Below, piece by piece: positions 9,601-19,569 of a stretch of 64,000 nucleotides of DNA. This DNA comes from Pythium myriotylum (taxonomy: Eukaryota > Oomycota > Peronosporomycetes > Pythiales > Pythiaceae). Numbering within the stretch: position 1 is the first letter of the stretch; every line of letters starts with the position of its first letter. Below the pieces are notes generated by a model, which made no database searches, had not been told where the DNA came from, and saw nothing but the letters and a program-made list of their open reading frames with translations. The translations under genes were made by a program, and so were the position numbers. The stretch is from assembly GCA_023091665.1 (NCBI GenBank), contig JALJCQ010000008.1, forward strand, positions 1,240,001-1,304,000. Direction: 5' to 3'.

Positions 9601-12329
9601 GAGTTACTGAGTAGTGAGAGTAGTGGCACGCTGGACTTGGCCAATATCGTGCGAATATCCTTTTCAGCCGAGAGGTTTGCGAGCGTGATGGCGCAGCAGC
9701 GCTGGACAGTCGACGCCGAACCCTTCGAACCCCCAGTTTTGGCTAGCGTCGCGAGCACTGGTAGCGTACCAGTATCCACCAAAGCCATACAGCAACTGCG
9801 GTGGCATGACATACTAGCCAAAACATGGCAGCACGATGCCTTGGTCTCTAGGTCTGTCGATTCGAGACACGTTGATAGCACAGCCTGAATGGCGCCTTCA
9901 TTGGCCACAACGAGCGAACAAGTCTCGTCGCGGCATAGAAGGCTGAGGCAGGAGCAGCAGAACCGCTCGATGGCCACGTTGAATCGTTCGAGAATGAGTG
10001 TTTGGACAACACAGCGTACGACGACAGCCGAGCACACATGGGTGGCCAGGGCCTCGTCTCCAGCCAGACACGCCAGGGCGGCAGTGCATCGCGCACGGAT
10101 CTCGCTGAGCAGGCTCGCTTGGCGAGCACCAACCCCCCCCGAGTGTGGAGTCGAGACGGAGATTGAGCTCAGGTGAAGGATCGCTGGGACAATACCCGCG
10201 TGTACCACAGATGCACGAGTCGCGGTCATCTCACAAAGTCCGTAGAGCGCCTTGGAGAAGAGATGTCTTGTCTCGAGTGTCTGCGGCGGATCGCTCACCA
10301 TGCTAAGCTCAATAAGCGATGTAATCGCGCCGGCTGTGACAATATCAGCCGCAGCTTGCTGGACGCTGAGCAGGTTGCAGAGAGCCAAGGTGCACATTTT
10401 CTTGCCATCGTCGCCCACGCAGCGTTGGGAAAGAGTAGAGAGGATACTAACGGCGTCACGCTCCACGAGTTTCACTCGCACATCCTCGGTACACGATACA
10501 TTGTAGACTGTGCGCGCGCACACAGCGCGGATGGTCTCACCGTTGGGGTCGGCTGGTGAACCCCGGCAGAGTTCGTTCACGAGAAGGAGCAGTCCCTCGA
10601 AGACCATGCGTAAGCGGTTGCCGGGCTCTTTGCTGAGATTCCAGAGCGTCAGAGCGACGAGGCACTTTGCTTCATTGTGGTTGTTGTTGTTATTGTTGGA
10701 CGATGCTGCACCTGTTAGAGTGATCAGCGCGCCGATACAACCCTTGGCAACAAGTTCGCTACGGCAGGCGCGCATCGCCGAGAGGTTGAGCAGGACGTAC
10801 GCGAGCAGTTGATGGATCTGCGAGTGGCTTGGATGGATCAAGTTGGAAAGAGCTGATACTACACCTTCCTCCATGAGCCGTAGACGGACGCGCTTGAAGT
10901 TGGAGAGGTTACAAATCGCCTTGGCGATGATTTCGTCCCTACCAGCGCCCCCAGGAGCCGTCGGCGACGATGAAGATGATGCGAGTGTGAGGAATGCCTT
11001 GAGCACGCTCTCGATCTTGTGGTAGGGCTCTCGAACGCACGTGAGGTTGAAAAGTGCACCCAGACAGATTGACGCCGTCTTGGGGTGTTCGTTGATGAGC
11101 AGCGACAACGCGCCGACAGCGCCGTCCTCCACCAAAATTTCTTCTTCGCCCTCGACACAGCAACACAGATTACACAGAGTGACCGCACACGCCGTGCGCA
11201 GCGTCTTATCGTCTTCCGCCTCGCTGGCGATCTCGACGAGCGTCTTGGCCGCACCTTGCTGCACCATTTCGCTGCGCAAGTCGTCGACGTGGCTGAGGTT
11301 CATGAACGTCGTGACGCAGTGGAGTCGGGTCACGCGGTCTCCCTCGCTCGCTTTGCAGAGAAGGATGAGCGCCTGCACGACGTTCTCTTCGACCATTTGG
11401 CGCGCGTTCTCCGGGTTGGAGCTCCAGTTGCTCAGCGTGAGCGAGCACCGCTGTCGCTGCCGCAGCTGGAGGATCTCTTCGGGCGAAATCTCGGAGAGCA
11501 GCGCGGCCGAGCCGCCAGCGTCCGTTCCTGTTGCTGACGCCGTGACCCCCGCGCCCTTGACGGGCACGACGCCGACGCCGTCGCCCGCTGTGACGTTCAA
11601 GTTGCCGGCAGCAGCGGCCGCGACAGCCGCCGAGAACGCGTCGGTGACTGCGTCTTTGAGCGTGGCGCGTCCAGCGAGCGAGAACTCGCCGGCGTCGTGG
11701 CCGAACGTGAGCTGGTGGCTGCGCTTCATGCGCGACATGTAGAGCATGCCCTCGACGTAGTCGCCGCGCGTGCTGAACATGTCGCCGACGTAGGGCTTGA
11801 ACGCGTGGGACGCGTGGTCGAGGCTGTTGGCGCCGGCACCGCCGCGTTTGCGCGCGTTCCGTCGCGGCAGCGCGCCCGTCGTCGTCGCGACCAGCGAGGC
11901 CGCCACTTTGCTGACCGCCGGGCGAGACGACAAGCTCACGGGCACGGCCGGCGGCGCCGCGACGGCCGCGAGCCCGCTGGGCTTGCGCTTGACAGGCTTG
12001 GGCGGCTCATTCGCCACGCCGCTGGCGCCTTCTGCCGCGGCGGACGCGCCCGCGTGCGGCGGCGACGCGAGTCGCTTGGGCGCGCGGTCGGCGTACTCGA
12101 TGGCGAACTCGTTGCTCTGGACGCGCGGCTTGAACGCGCCGAGGTCGCCGAGGCGCTCGTGGAGCAGCTCGCGCCGCGCGACGACCGAGCTCTTCTTCTT
12201 GGGCAGCGCCGAGTTGCTGGGCACGCGGTGCAGCGAGCGGCGGTCGTCGTGGGCGCTCGCGGGCTCGCCGGGCGGCTCGGCGGCGGCCACGCGCGCGCGC
12301 TCGTGCGCCCAGAGCGCCGCCAAGTTCAT
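6651..12329 (-). CDS. Giant armadillo-repeat protein
   Basis: 1892 residues in a single exon. From about residue 300 to 1470 the protein is a long run of armadillo (ARM) repeats, recognisable by the recurring pattern of a short helix, LCNLS or ALCNL-type motif and an acidic or Gly turn (for example TLCNLCCC, AICNLSNF, TLWNLSKE, TLANLSAE, VLCNLSSV, ALSNLSSQ). The N-terminal 230 residues are basic and low-complexity. The C-terminal 400 residues are Ser/Pro-rich and probably disordered. A short polyasparagine run (NNNNNN) sits inside one repeat. ARM superhelices bind other proteins; this size and repeat number fit the large oomycete ARM families, whose functions are mostly unknown. It shares a 279 bp upstream region with the divergent cystathionine gamma-synthase gene. 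Confidence 0.88.
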   Translation of the reverse strand: MNLAALWAHERARVAAAEPPGEPASAHDDRRSLHRVPSNSALPKKKSSVVARRELLHERLGDLGAFKPRVQSNEFAIEYADRAPKRLASPPHAGASAAAEGASGVANEPPKPVKRKPSGLAAVAAPPAVPVSLSSRPAVSKVAASLVATTTGALPRRNARKRGGAGANSLDHASHAFKPYVGDMFSTRGDYVEGMLYMSRMKRSHQLTFGHDAGEFSLAGRATLKDAVTDAFSAAVAAAAAGNLNVTAGDGVGVVPVKGAGVTASATGTDAGGSAALLSEISPEEILQLRQRQRCSLTLSNWSSNPENARQMVEENVVQALILLCKASEGDRVTRLHCVTTFMNLSHVDDLRSEMVQQGAAKTLVEIASEAEDDKTLRTACAVTLCNLCCCVEGEEEILVEDGAVGALSLLINEHPKTASICLGALFNLTCVREPYHKIESVLKAFLTLASSSSSPTAPGGAGRDEIIAKAICNLSNFKRVRLRLMEEGVVSALSNLIHPSHSQIHQLLAYVLLNLSAMRACRSELVAKGCIGALITLTGAASSNNNNNNHNEAKCLVALTLWNLSKEPGNRLRMVFEGLLLLVNELCRGSPADPNGETIRAVCARTVYNVSCTEDVRVKLVERDAVSILSTLSQRCVGDDGKKMCTLALCNLLSVQQAAADIVTAGAITSLIELSMVSDPPQTLETRHLFSKALYGLCEMTATRASVVHAGIVPAILHLSSISVSTPHSGGVGARQASLLSEIRARCTAALACLAGDEALATHVCSAVVVRCVVQTLILERFNVAIERFCCSCLSLLCRDETCSLVVANEGAIQAVLSTCLESTDLETKASCCHVLASMSCHRSCCMALVDTGTLPVLATLAKTGGSKGSASTVQRCCAITLANLSAEKDIRTILAKSSVPLLSLLSNSYSEDSQRDCARVLCNLSSVDGQEQSLVRDGALGVLMMISMVRALQPATKETCVRAFANLLTASTARAMVQEGIVKVLPAFAGMATASTGDSAFASSVVQVVSVIFGKLVRYEDGRRALSTERAALRALVALRPQQEEQSDLYEHLLCEIILHDELRERSVDAGVVEALQQLSAQYLSAGRSVARVALMLFTLAKNEKTRQAAASPSSLSALSALLVHDKRSLLYTVSTLCHLAWDEVTKSQIGSMEVTAPLTQLLRLAVEENGHVLSQDAVSTCLVTLCCLSDSDEHLSVMVQENVLDHLYGLMERLASPSLVCILSRQLSHSPAFLASLVRSSPQSAVAIKLFCALAKGAAAQGDHQAMLDSADMLCSITFLPPTSQNPSSTSRPTLFVRRQSQPQLLLRGSVAIASSIPPAALVSADVLDAIAALLLTESQLEETRWRCLAALFAFSCIADYRHTLVRMGCTRLLVNEATTATESASPVELASLRSCAGALCNLTIVPGANANANARTMVEEGAVPALIHLAKRDNDEIREYCTLALSNLSSQSPKVESGAVSALLSLSFQSNRLPAAHANSPVGVSRPPPVVDARHKEISTLPDFTLEVEPLEHLLHSKYEAVQCQASKPPPPLLPTISSNFPTVGGLSRTLSSGEGPDGSDAGVNREEVMLRRRKSSSIGDIMGLSPVATPASGNNTSRSNEGFAGVEGDLRGWQTLSFPKIDPVESRALSLSMGDDDEDPPDSRDSTRPPSANDSREEALDAVAKGANEEEDDSRSESEDSYVGKSKHKSPNTLSPLARVVVHKAQTSHAVEKLKKLRSGNMHSGSRNGMTSSTSMLPLATVEEAVEPGPQPHTASNRRLAPAQTFMSRASSLQKLSVPARQNSSNPAVEDTTPTIHDEPNAASVSDTGTGSLSLAHAAATAKLYSAGPATPLSADASGHAKRTAKAKASRSNGKTKRPERAAARVSPLVTSIEDVQAQVKLLGLWS

Positions 12330-12585
12330 GGCTGGCGCGCCCGCTCGCTCTCCATCGCGCGCGACTCAAAAATAACCACGCGACGCGCCCGTTTCCGCCC
12401 GCCCGCGAGCGATCGACTGATGACCCGCCGGACGAATCTTCCGACACGTCGCAGCGCCGTCGCAGCGAGAGGCCGCGGCCACGCCCCACGCATGGACGGC
12501 CACAGGAAACTTCCGCCGCGACATGTTCTGGTCGCGGTGACTGGTACAGCGTACCATCGGCGCGCGAAGCGTTGCGCATTCGCGT

Positions 12586-12601
12586 GCTCACTCGGCCATT
12601 T
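12586..12601 (+). promoter_or_regulatory. Inr plus flanking-promoter-like element upstream of cystathionine gamma-synthase
   Basis: The 16 bases GCTCACTCGGCCATTT match 13 of 16 positions of the oomycete core promoter element GCTCATTYYNCAWTTT and end 7 bp before the ATG. The position is unusually close, so the ATG may be near the transcript start or the match may be chance. Confidence 0.3.
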
Positions 12602-12608
12602 GACGACA

Positions 12609-14252
12609 ATGGCTCCCGCCGCCGCCAGCATCGCGCGCGCCGAAGCGCAGCACGAGCGCCTGCCGCTGCCGCTCGGACTGGCCGTGCCGCCGGGCGACGC
12701 CCACGCGCTCTCGGTGAGCCTCCCGACGTGGGACCACAACGTGGGCTACGAGGAGGCGCGGCCCGAGGTCATCCAGGCGCTCGCCTGCGGGTACCCGCGC
12801 TTCGTGCGCCACCCGACCGTGCGCAGGCTCCAGGACCTCCTCAAGCAGACCTTCGCGCCGTTCGCAGCGCTGCCGACGACGAGCGCGTGGGACCTCATGG
12901 TGCTGCCGACCGAGCGAGTGGCCAGACGCCTCCACGCGTTCTTGACCACCGAGAGCGACGCGAGCGACGCCGACAAGCAAGGCGTCGCGGTCCACAGCCT
13001 GCGCGACGGACTCGCGTGGGTCGTCGTCTTCGCCGACGCGCTGGCACTCACGGCCAAGCGCTTCTGGCAGCACACGGGCGAGATCATCTCCTCGAGACAC
13101 GCCGAACGCATTCTCCACGTGCTCCTCACAAGCGACAGCGACGAGAGGCTGCCCGAGCCCAAGCTGCGGGACACGCCCTCCCACAAAACGCTCCAAGAGA
13201 GAATCGCGGGGCTCTACTTTGGCTCCGACCGAGCGGCAGAGACGGCCTCCAGCGTCTTTACCTACCCGACGGGCATGGGCGCCATCTTCGCCTCCCTGCG
13301 GCTACTGACGCACTTCAACGCCGACGCCAAGGCCATTCTCTTTGGCTTCCCGTACCTCGACTCGCTCAAGATGCTGCAGCGCTCGCAGTGGTGCCCCGGT
13401 GGAGTCCATTTCTTCCCTGTGTCTGGCCCCGCGGAGCTCGAGCAAGTCGAAGAGATCCTCAAGAAAGAAAAGGTGCTCGCGATCTTCACCGAGTTCCCTG
13501 GCAACCCCTTGCTGTCGTCGCCCGACTTGGAGCGGCTTGCGGCACTCGCGCACTCGCATGGCACGTATCTCGTCGTGGACGACACCGTGGGCTCGTTCAA
13601 CGTGAACCCAATGAAGTATGGCGCTGCCGACGTCGTCGTCACTAGCCTGTCCAAGATCTTCAGCGGCACGTGTAACGTCATGGGCGGGAGCCTCGTCCTC
13701 AACCCGCAAGGCGCTGGCTACGCGAAGTTCCACGACCACCTCACTTCGACGAACGACTCGTTCCTGGTCGAGTGCGACGCGAAGGTGTTGTGCTCGGCGT
13801 CAGCTGACTTGGAAGATAGACGCGCGCGCGTGAATGCGTCCGCCAGTCTCATCGTGGAGCGTCTGCGAAAGCACGCGCTCGTCAAGTCGCTGTACTACCC
13901 GCAGCTGAATGCGGACATCGATCTCTTCCACCGCTTCTTGGTTAACGGTCGTGAGCACGAGCCACAGTACGGCCCCTTGTTCTCGATCGTTCTCCACGGC
14001 GGGGTCAAGACAGCGAGTGCGTTCTTCGACAACCTGCACATCGCGAAAGGCCCGAGTCTCGGCACCAACTTCACACTCGCGTGCCCCTACACCATCATCG
14101 CCCACTACTACGAGCTCGACTTCGTCGAGTCTTGCGGCGTCGACCGACACCTCGTGCGGGTCTCGGTCGGTCTCGAAGACCCGGAGAAGATTTGGAGCGC
14201 TTTGGAGGTCGCGCTCAGCCACGCTGAGTCCGCCTTCCAGCAAGCGCAATAG
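12609..14252 (+). CDS. Cystathionine gamma-synthase-like PLP enzyme (fungal type)
   Basis: 547 residues; a member of the Cys/Met-metabolism PLP-dependent family, fold type I. The PLP lysine is Lys349 in TSLSKIFSG, followed by the conserved MGGSLVLN stretch. Earlier signatures include YPTGMGAIF, FGFPYLDS and the PLP-ring Asp in VVDDTVGSFN. The long N-terminal region (about 200 residues before the core) and the divergent core are typical of fungal cystathionine gamma-synthases (Neurospora met-7 type), not of bacterial MetB. The expected reaction joins cysteine to an activated homoserine, giving cystathionine for methionine synthesis. The frame is open far upstream, across the 5' end of the antisense armadillo gene, but the first plausible start is this ATG (MAPAAASIAR). 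Exact substrate cannot be read from the sequence. Confidence 0.85.
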   Translation: MAPAAASIARAEAQHERLPLPLGLAVPPGDAHALSVSLPTWDHNVGYEEARPEVIQALACGYPRFVRHPTVRRLQDLLKQTFAPFAALPTTSAWDLMVLPTERVARRLHAFLTTESDASDADKQGVAVHSLRDGLAWVVVFADALALTAKRFWQHTGEIISSRHAERILHVLLTSDSDERLPEPKLRDTPSHKTLQERIAGLYFGSDRAAETASSVFTYPTGMGAIFASLRLLTHFNADAKAILFGFPYLDSLKMLQRSQWCPGGVHFFPVSGPAELEQVEEILKKEKVLAIFTEFPGNPLLSSPDLERLAALAHSHGTYLVVDDTVGSFNVNPMKYGAADVVVTSLSKIFSGTCNVMGGSLVLNPQGAGYAKFHDHLTSTNDSFLVECDAKVLCSASADLEDRRARVNASASLIVERLRKHALVKSLYYPQLNADIDLFHRFLVNGREHEPQYGPLFSIVLHGGVKTASAFFDNLHIAKGPSLGTNFTLACPYTIIAHYYELDFVESCGVDRHLVRVSVGLEDPEKIWSALEVALSHAESAFQQAQ

Positions 14253-14597
14253 AAAGCCGTGTAAATCATAAAATGCATTCCACTCAACACAAGAGTTCTA
14301 TTGTCTGCGTGATTAGCATTGCCAACCGCGCTCTTGGAAGAGACGAGAGGCCTGATCCCCAGTTGTGTTCACGGTCCTCGTTCCTGACGTCAGACGAGTA
14401 CACCTGTGTGTGAATGATTCGTCCTGCCATCAGCAATGCAGTAACATTGCCAAAGTGGCCAACGCTCTGATATGCCGCTGTCAACGTGTCCACGGGACAG
14501 CCGTTCACAGCCTCTCCATCGGTCGGCGACGCCGAGTGGCACTGGCTGTCCATGCGAGAGTCCACGTCACTGCGAAACTTGACCTCGAACCTCCACG
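14253..14597. other. Intergenic region, no feature seen
   Basis: 345 bp between the cystathionine gamma-synthase stop and the next start. AT-rich just after the stop (3' UTR-like). No tRNA, repeat or convincing small gene seen. Confidence 0.5.
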
Positions 14598-15613
14598 ATG
14601 GCCGCTGCTACGAGCACCTACGAGCGCCTCCTGGTCGCCCTCGCCTTGCTACTCGTGCCGATGCTCGTATGTGAGCTGTACGGCGTCGCTGTCGTACGGG
14701 AATCGACGGCTTTCCGCGAGAACCCCGCCATGCCGCACGCCGCTGACCTCCTTGCTGCACTTCCCATCGCCCTGGCCTTGGTCGCAGCGCGAGTCGTGCT
14801 CGAGCGTGTCTTCATGGACCTCGCCCGCGTGGTCCTGGCACCAGCCAAGTAGACGCCGTATCGGATCGAGCGCTTCGCGATCGTGCTCTTCAAGTTTGTC
14901 TACTTCACGACCATTGCGATCACAGGCTTCGGCATCATTCGCCACGAGAAGTGGTTCCCTCGATCGCTCGGGGGCCGCGGCGACGTCATCGAGAGCTTCC
15001 GCGTGCTTGATGAACCACCGACGCCGTCTCTCAAGCTCTATTTGTTCGTGCAGTTCGCGTATCAACTCCACAACGTCGTCTACATCCTCGTGCTCACTCC
15101 GTTCCGAGGGGACACGCTCGAGTTCGCGGTCCATGACCTGATCACAATGTTCCTCATCGCCACGGCCTACGTCACCAACTACGTCGCCCTGGCTGTCTCG
15201 ATCGGATACCTCAATGACCTTTGCGACATCGCCCACCGTACGTAACTGCATAATGCCTTTTCCACCGCTGCTGTGACTGAGTCTCTCAATGTCCAGTCGG
15301 TTTCAAGGTGGTGCAGAACACAGGGTTCAAGTTGCTCATCGCCATCGTCTACGCCGCCCACATCGTGATGTGGGCGTACACTCGCTTGTACGTGTATCCC
15401 ACAGAGTTCCTGTACAGCACGTTCGTCCTGCTTCCGAAGGAGATCCCGGGCCTTTCGCTGGTCTTCCTGCAGCCCATGTTCGCAGCACTAGGCGCAATCC
15501 AGTTCTTGCAGCTTTACTGGTTCGTGTTGTACGTCCGCATGGCCCCAGGCATCCTGTGGAGTGCAAGTGGCGCGCAAAAATCTGGATCAGAGGCTTCAAG
15601 GAAGGCCGTGTAG
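14598..15613 (+). pseudogene. Ceramide-synthase-like TLC-domain membrane protein, interrupted by an in-frame TAG
   Basis: Two exons, 14598-15237 and 15297-15613, with a 59 bp intron (donor GTACGT, acceptor CAG). They give 319 codons for a multi-pass ER membrane protein of the TRAM/LAG1/CLN8 class; ceramide synthases acylate sphingoid bases. Codon 85 (14850-14852) is TAG, yet the same frame continues with family-like sequence on both sides (AARVVLERVF before, YRIERFAIVLFKF after). The Lag1 motif is recognisable but altered: HDLIT where HH-x-x-T is usual, and YLNDLCD where HD-x-x-D is usual. An intron ending at this TAG could formally be drawn (57-72 nt), but it would remove conserved sequence and lacks the branch site seen in the other introns. 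I call it a nonsense-interrupted gene. Sequencing error or a variant allele is possible. Confidence 0.6.
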
Positions 15614-15757
15614 CGCAAGCGAGTAGTGTGCTCATAGGTCTCAAAGAGTATTCGTGAGGCGCTATATTGGACGTAGTGGTATCTTGGACGAGAATGGAAC
15701 ACACACCTGCGCTTGTTATTCCAACCAAAACAAGAGAAGCTGACGTGGTGAAAGCCC

Positions 15758-18262
15758 ATGACACAGTCGATGAAGTCATCAGCGACGTCGCAGTCAGCGC
15801 TGCAGCTCCACAGCGCGAGCCCTAAGAAGCTCAAGCACAAGTCGCCAGGAACCGACATTCGCTCGAGTCGATATCGCCTGCTAGACGAACGCGAACGCGA
15901 ACACGAGGCGCAAGAGATCAAGCGAATCCAGGAGGAGCTCCGATTGCATCGGCGCCCACGGGTCGTACCCACTCGATCGTCAAGCCGCAACTCATCTTCG
16001 TCCCCTATGAGCACACGCCAATATCGTCCTACAAACAGTAGACGTGAGGATTCTCCACCACCCTATGACTCGCTGTACGAATCTGGCGGCCGAAGATCCT
16101 CGAAACACGATGAGCCGTTGAGCCCACAATGGACGGACGGGGAAGACGAGTCTGCACCTATCACTGAGGAGGAGGAGGGGACCGACAAAAGAAATGCAGG
16201 AGCCTATGTGCTACCGTCGAGCTTCCAGCAGCAGGTTCTGCGCGAGTTGGAGAAGCTCAAACAGGTATTCGGAATATTTGGTCCTCTTGTGGTTCGAATG
16301 GCAAACCACTGACTGAGTTGAACGCAGGCTCAGCGAAAGGATCTCGACATCATCCAACGGCTCCAGCGCGAAAAAGAAGAGGCCGAGCGTCGCGCAATTG
16401 AGTTGGAGGCGACGCTGCAAAAACAAACCAAATCAAAGAACGAGACGACCGCCAAACGAGGTCCGTCGCTGGCCTTTGAAGATTTAGGAGAGGGAGACGA
16501 GAGCGCTCCTCCAGTGGAGTCTCCAAACTCAACGCCGCGATATCAGTATCCTCGTCGAGGCGACAGTGATCTGGACTTCACGGACGGCGAAGAAGAATCG
16601 GTTGATAGAGACAATCTCGGTTCCGGACGCTGGGCTAGATCCACTGCATCTCCTCCGTATCCACACATCGAAGCCAGTGCCTCTCCGGTGTTCTCGAGTC
16701 GGAAACAGCAGCCAGGGCCTGTATCGGCGCGCTCCGCTATTCCAAGTGACTACCGCCCATTGCACGGAGAGTCTCGTGGGCCTCGTCCACGGTCCGCTCG
16801 CTCTAGAAATCCCGCCGAGGAAGAAGAGACTACTCGGGGTCGATCCAGGTCACGCACCAGCAGTACAGGAAGTCGAAGCACCAGTCGCCCACGGAGTGCC
16901 AGTCGCGATGAACTGAGGCGCTCCTGCGCGTTCTTTGAAGAGAAGCTGAAAGCTAAACACGAAGAAGAAGAGCGAGAGCGCCAAGCGCGAGAACGGCTGG
17001 AGCGAGCGTCACGAGCGACGCCACCTGCCAACTTGCTCAAGCGCCAGGAGGAGGCAGATCGAAAGAAACGCGAACAGCTTCGGAAGATCGAGAAGGAGCG
17101 CAACGCCGAGCTTTCTCCAACCAAGCGCGCGAAGGCACGAGAAGTTCCACTGTCAACTTACACTGCGGCCGAGTCTCTCGCGTCGAACGAAGAAGCAAGG
17201 AAGGAGCGTGTACTTAAGCGTTCCCAAGACCTCATGGCCCACGCAGAGCTACCAACTCGGATGCAGCAAGCAAAACAGCAAGAGGAGGCGAGGGCCAAGG
17301 CCAACGAAGCCGCTTGCTTGGCGACGGCCACTCCTATGTCTGTGGCTCTCGCGATGTCAATGGCGACCAGCGTGAAGGCCCGGCGGATGCTGCAGGAGCA
17401 GCTTGACGAAGAGGAGCGTCGGCGTCAACTGATGCGACCCAAGCCTGTGCCCAACTTTTCCCATCTGCAAACCCAGTGGGAGAAGTCTTTGTCAGCCAAG
17501 AAGAGCGCCCACAAGCCTACGGAGCCACAGACGTTCTTCTCGAAGCGCCAGAAAGAACTGGGAGATATACGAGCGAGAAAAGAAGCGAGGAAGCGCAAAC
17601 TGGCTGAGCAGGAGGAGCATGAACGACGTCAGGAAGCCGAAAAGCAACGAATGCTGCTCGAGAAAGCTCGCAAGACTGGCATAGGAGGTGTGGACGGGCC
17701 GAAGCTTACGAAGGCTGATGAGTTACGCATGAAAAAAGTCCAAGAAGCGCTTCGGCAGCAGCGCCGGGCAAAGGAACAGGAAGAGATGGAGAAAGAGAGG
17801 CGAGAGATGCGACTGAAAGAAGCCTCACGGCGTGTGGCTGCGCAGGTGAAGCGTGGGGAAAGCAAGCGGAAGGGTGACTACGCTGGCAACTTTGTCGAGC
17901 TCTCTACGGTTGATAGCGTTGCCAAAGAACGGGCCAAGAAACAACGCGAGCAGTTCCGCGAGGCTGTACTACGCAACAAGGAACGTCTTCGGGAGGCCGT
18001 GGCGACAAAGCCATCGCTCATGGAGCGGTTCACGATCGATCTCCAGCGTGAGGAGCATAGGAAAAACGCTTTGGAGGCTGTTGTGAAGCAGGTTTTCCAG
18101 AAAAACTTCAAAGACATGAAAGGCATCCTGACCGAGGAGGAGGAAGAGGTCGCTCGGGATCTTGTGGTGGCTGCGGAAGACGACGCAAGTAGTGACACCG
18201 AGGCGGCAGCACGCGAAGAAAAGGAAGAGGACAGGGACGATGAGCACTACGAGGATGACTGA
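15758..18262 (+). CDS. Basic coiled-coil protein resembling FAM161
   Basis: Exons 15758-16264 and 16328-18262 with a 63 bp phase-0 intron (donor GTATTC, acceptor GCAG); 813 residues. The N-terminal 330 residues are Ser/Arg-rich and disordered. From about residue 340 to the end it is highly charged alpha-helical coiled coil with many EEE, KRK and RER runs, ending in an acidic tail. Stretches such as HAELPTRMQQAK and KPVPNFSHLQTQWEKSL resemble the FAM161 (UPF0564) domain of centrosomal and basal-body proteins, which would fit an organism with flagellated zoospores. That assignment rests on motif resemblance alone; coiled-coil composition can mislead. Confidence 0.6.
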
Positions 18263-18384
18263 GAGTTCGAGTGTTGTGATGTAAGAACGCTTTTGTATTT
18301 TTGCAGATCCGTTGTACGCGTTCAGTTGTTAGAGTGTCTAGAGAATGGATTGCCTTCTCCGTTGGAACCGAGCTGTTCGGTGGC

Positions 18385-19355
18385 TTACTGGGGCACGAGG
18401 ATGGCCTTGAAGGCATCATAGCACGCAAACTGGATGCCCATGTTGGGCATGGCGCGCACGAGCGTTGGCAGCAGTCCACGGTAATACACAGTGAAGCCTT
18501 CGTGCTTCCACAGTTGCACGTAGCAGTGCCACGCATTCCTGTAGATTCGAGGAGCGCCTCCCGACCCCTGCATCTGCAGGCGACGACGCACGGTGTCATT
18601 CGGGTACGTCAAGATGGTCGCGATCATGCCGGCGCCACCGCCACAGATCATCTTGCCGGCAAAGTTGGCCTTCGGATCAATGTCCTCCGGGAGCAGCCGC
18701 TTGAGCAGATCGTACGAGCCGAACTTGATGCCTTCGTACGGAATGCTCCCGGCGAGCGTCGGTCCAATGCCGCGGAAGAGCGCGAAGAATCCTTCTTCTC
18801 GAAGCGTCAGCAAGAAGGTCTGCGCGATGCCGTTGTAGCGCACGTCCCGTCCGATGGTGCCCGAGAGCCGCGTGCGCACGAGGTCGAGCGGGTACGTGAG
18901 CAGCGAGGCCGTGAAGCCCGACATGGAGCCGGCGGCGAAGGCTCCCCAGGACGGGAGCGAGCCCTTGCTGCTCCCGGAGACGTTGGCGTCGAGTTTGCGG
19001 AAGAGATCTTTGTAGACATCCGAGAAGCCGAAGAGGATGGCCTTGTGGGGCAGCACGCGCACGCAGGCGGCGAGGTTGCCTCTCCAGAAGCCCACGAGGC
19101 CTTCGTTGACGAAGATGGACTGCAGGTGGGCGTGCGCGTCAGGCGAGGAAGAACGGAAGGGGGAGAAGCGGCGGGCGCACGCACCTTGGTGGTCTGCACC
19201 ATGCCGACCGACTCGCCCGTCTGACAGACGATCTTGACGCGCTCGAAGGGCGCGACGACCGTCTTGGAGACGACGCCGGCGCCGCCGCCCGCGAGCATGA
19301 GGCGCAGCTGCCGCTGGTTCCACTTGGACTCGCGCGCGTGGGTCATCGTCGCCAT
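18385..19355 (-). CDS. Mitochondrial carrier family (SLC25) protein
   Basis: Exons 19355-19185 and 19119-18385 with a 65 bp phase-0 intron (donor GTGCGT, acceptor CTGCAG, branch CTGAC); 301 residues, the normal carrier length. The three tandem repeats each carry a Px[D/E]xx[K/R]-like signature: APFERVK (residues about 35-41), YPLDLVR and YPNDTVR. RGIGPTL and FWRGNL motifs follow in the right places. The third signature has Asn-Asp after Pro, slightly unusual. Sequence character is closest to the nucleotide or CoA carrier branch (SLC25A42/A16/A24-like), but the substrate cannot be assigned. It acts in the inner mitochondrial membrane. Converges with the FAM161-like gene and is divergent from the TFIIS-domain gene. 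Confidence 0.9.
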
Positions 19356-19569
19356 CGTCGGCCGCAGCGACTACTGCAGCGAGCGAGAGGAAGGAGAATG
19401 CGCGGCCACGTCACAGCGACACAACGGACGCTCGCTCGGACGACCTTCGCGCGACATGGTGTTAAATGAGCCCAATCCCCTCGCGAATATGATGATGCGT
19501 TTGCAGAGGAAGAGAGAGAGAGAGACCATCACTCCCATTGAGAGACAAGAAGGGAGGCAGGCTGCAATA

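Noticed and set aside
11697..12608. Upstream extension of the cystathionine gamma-synthase frame
   Set aside because: It runs antisense through the armadillo gene, has no plausible start, and its translation is Arg/Ala-rich filler.
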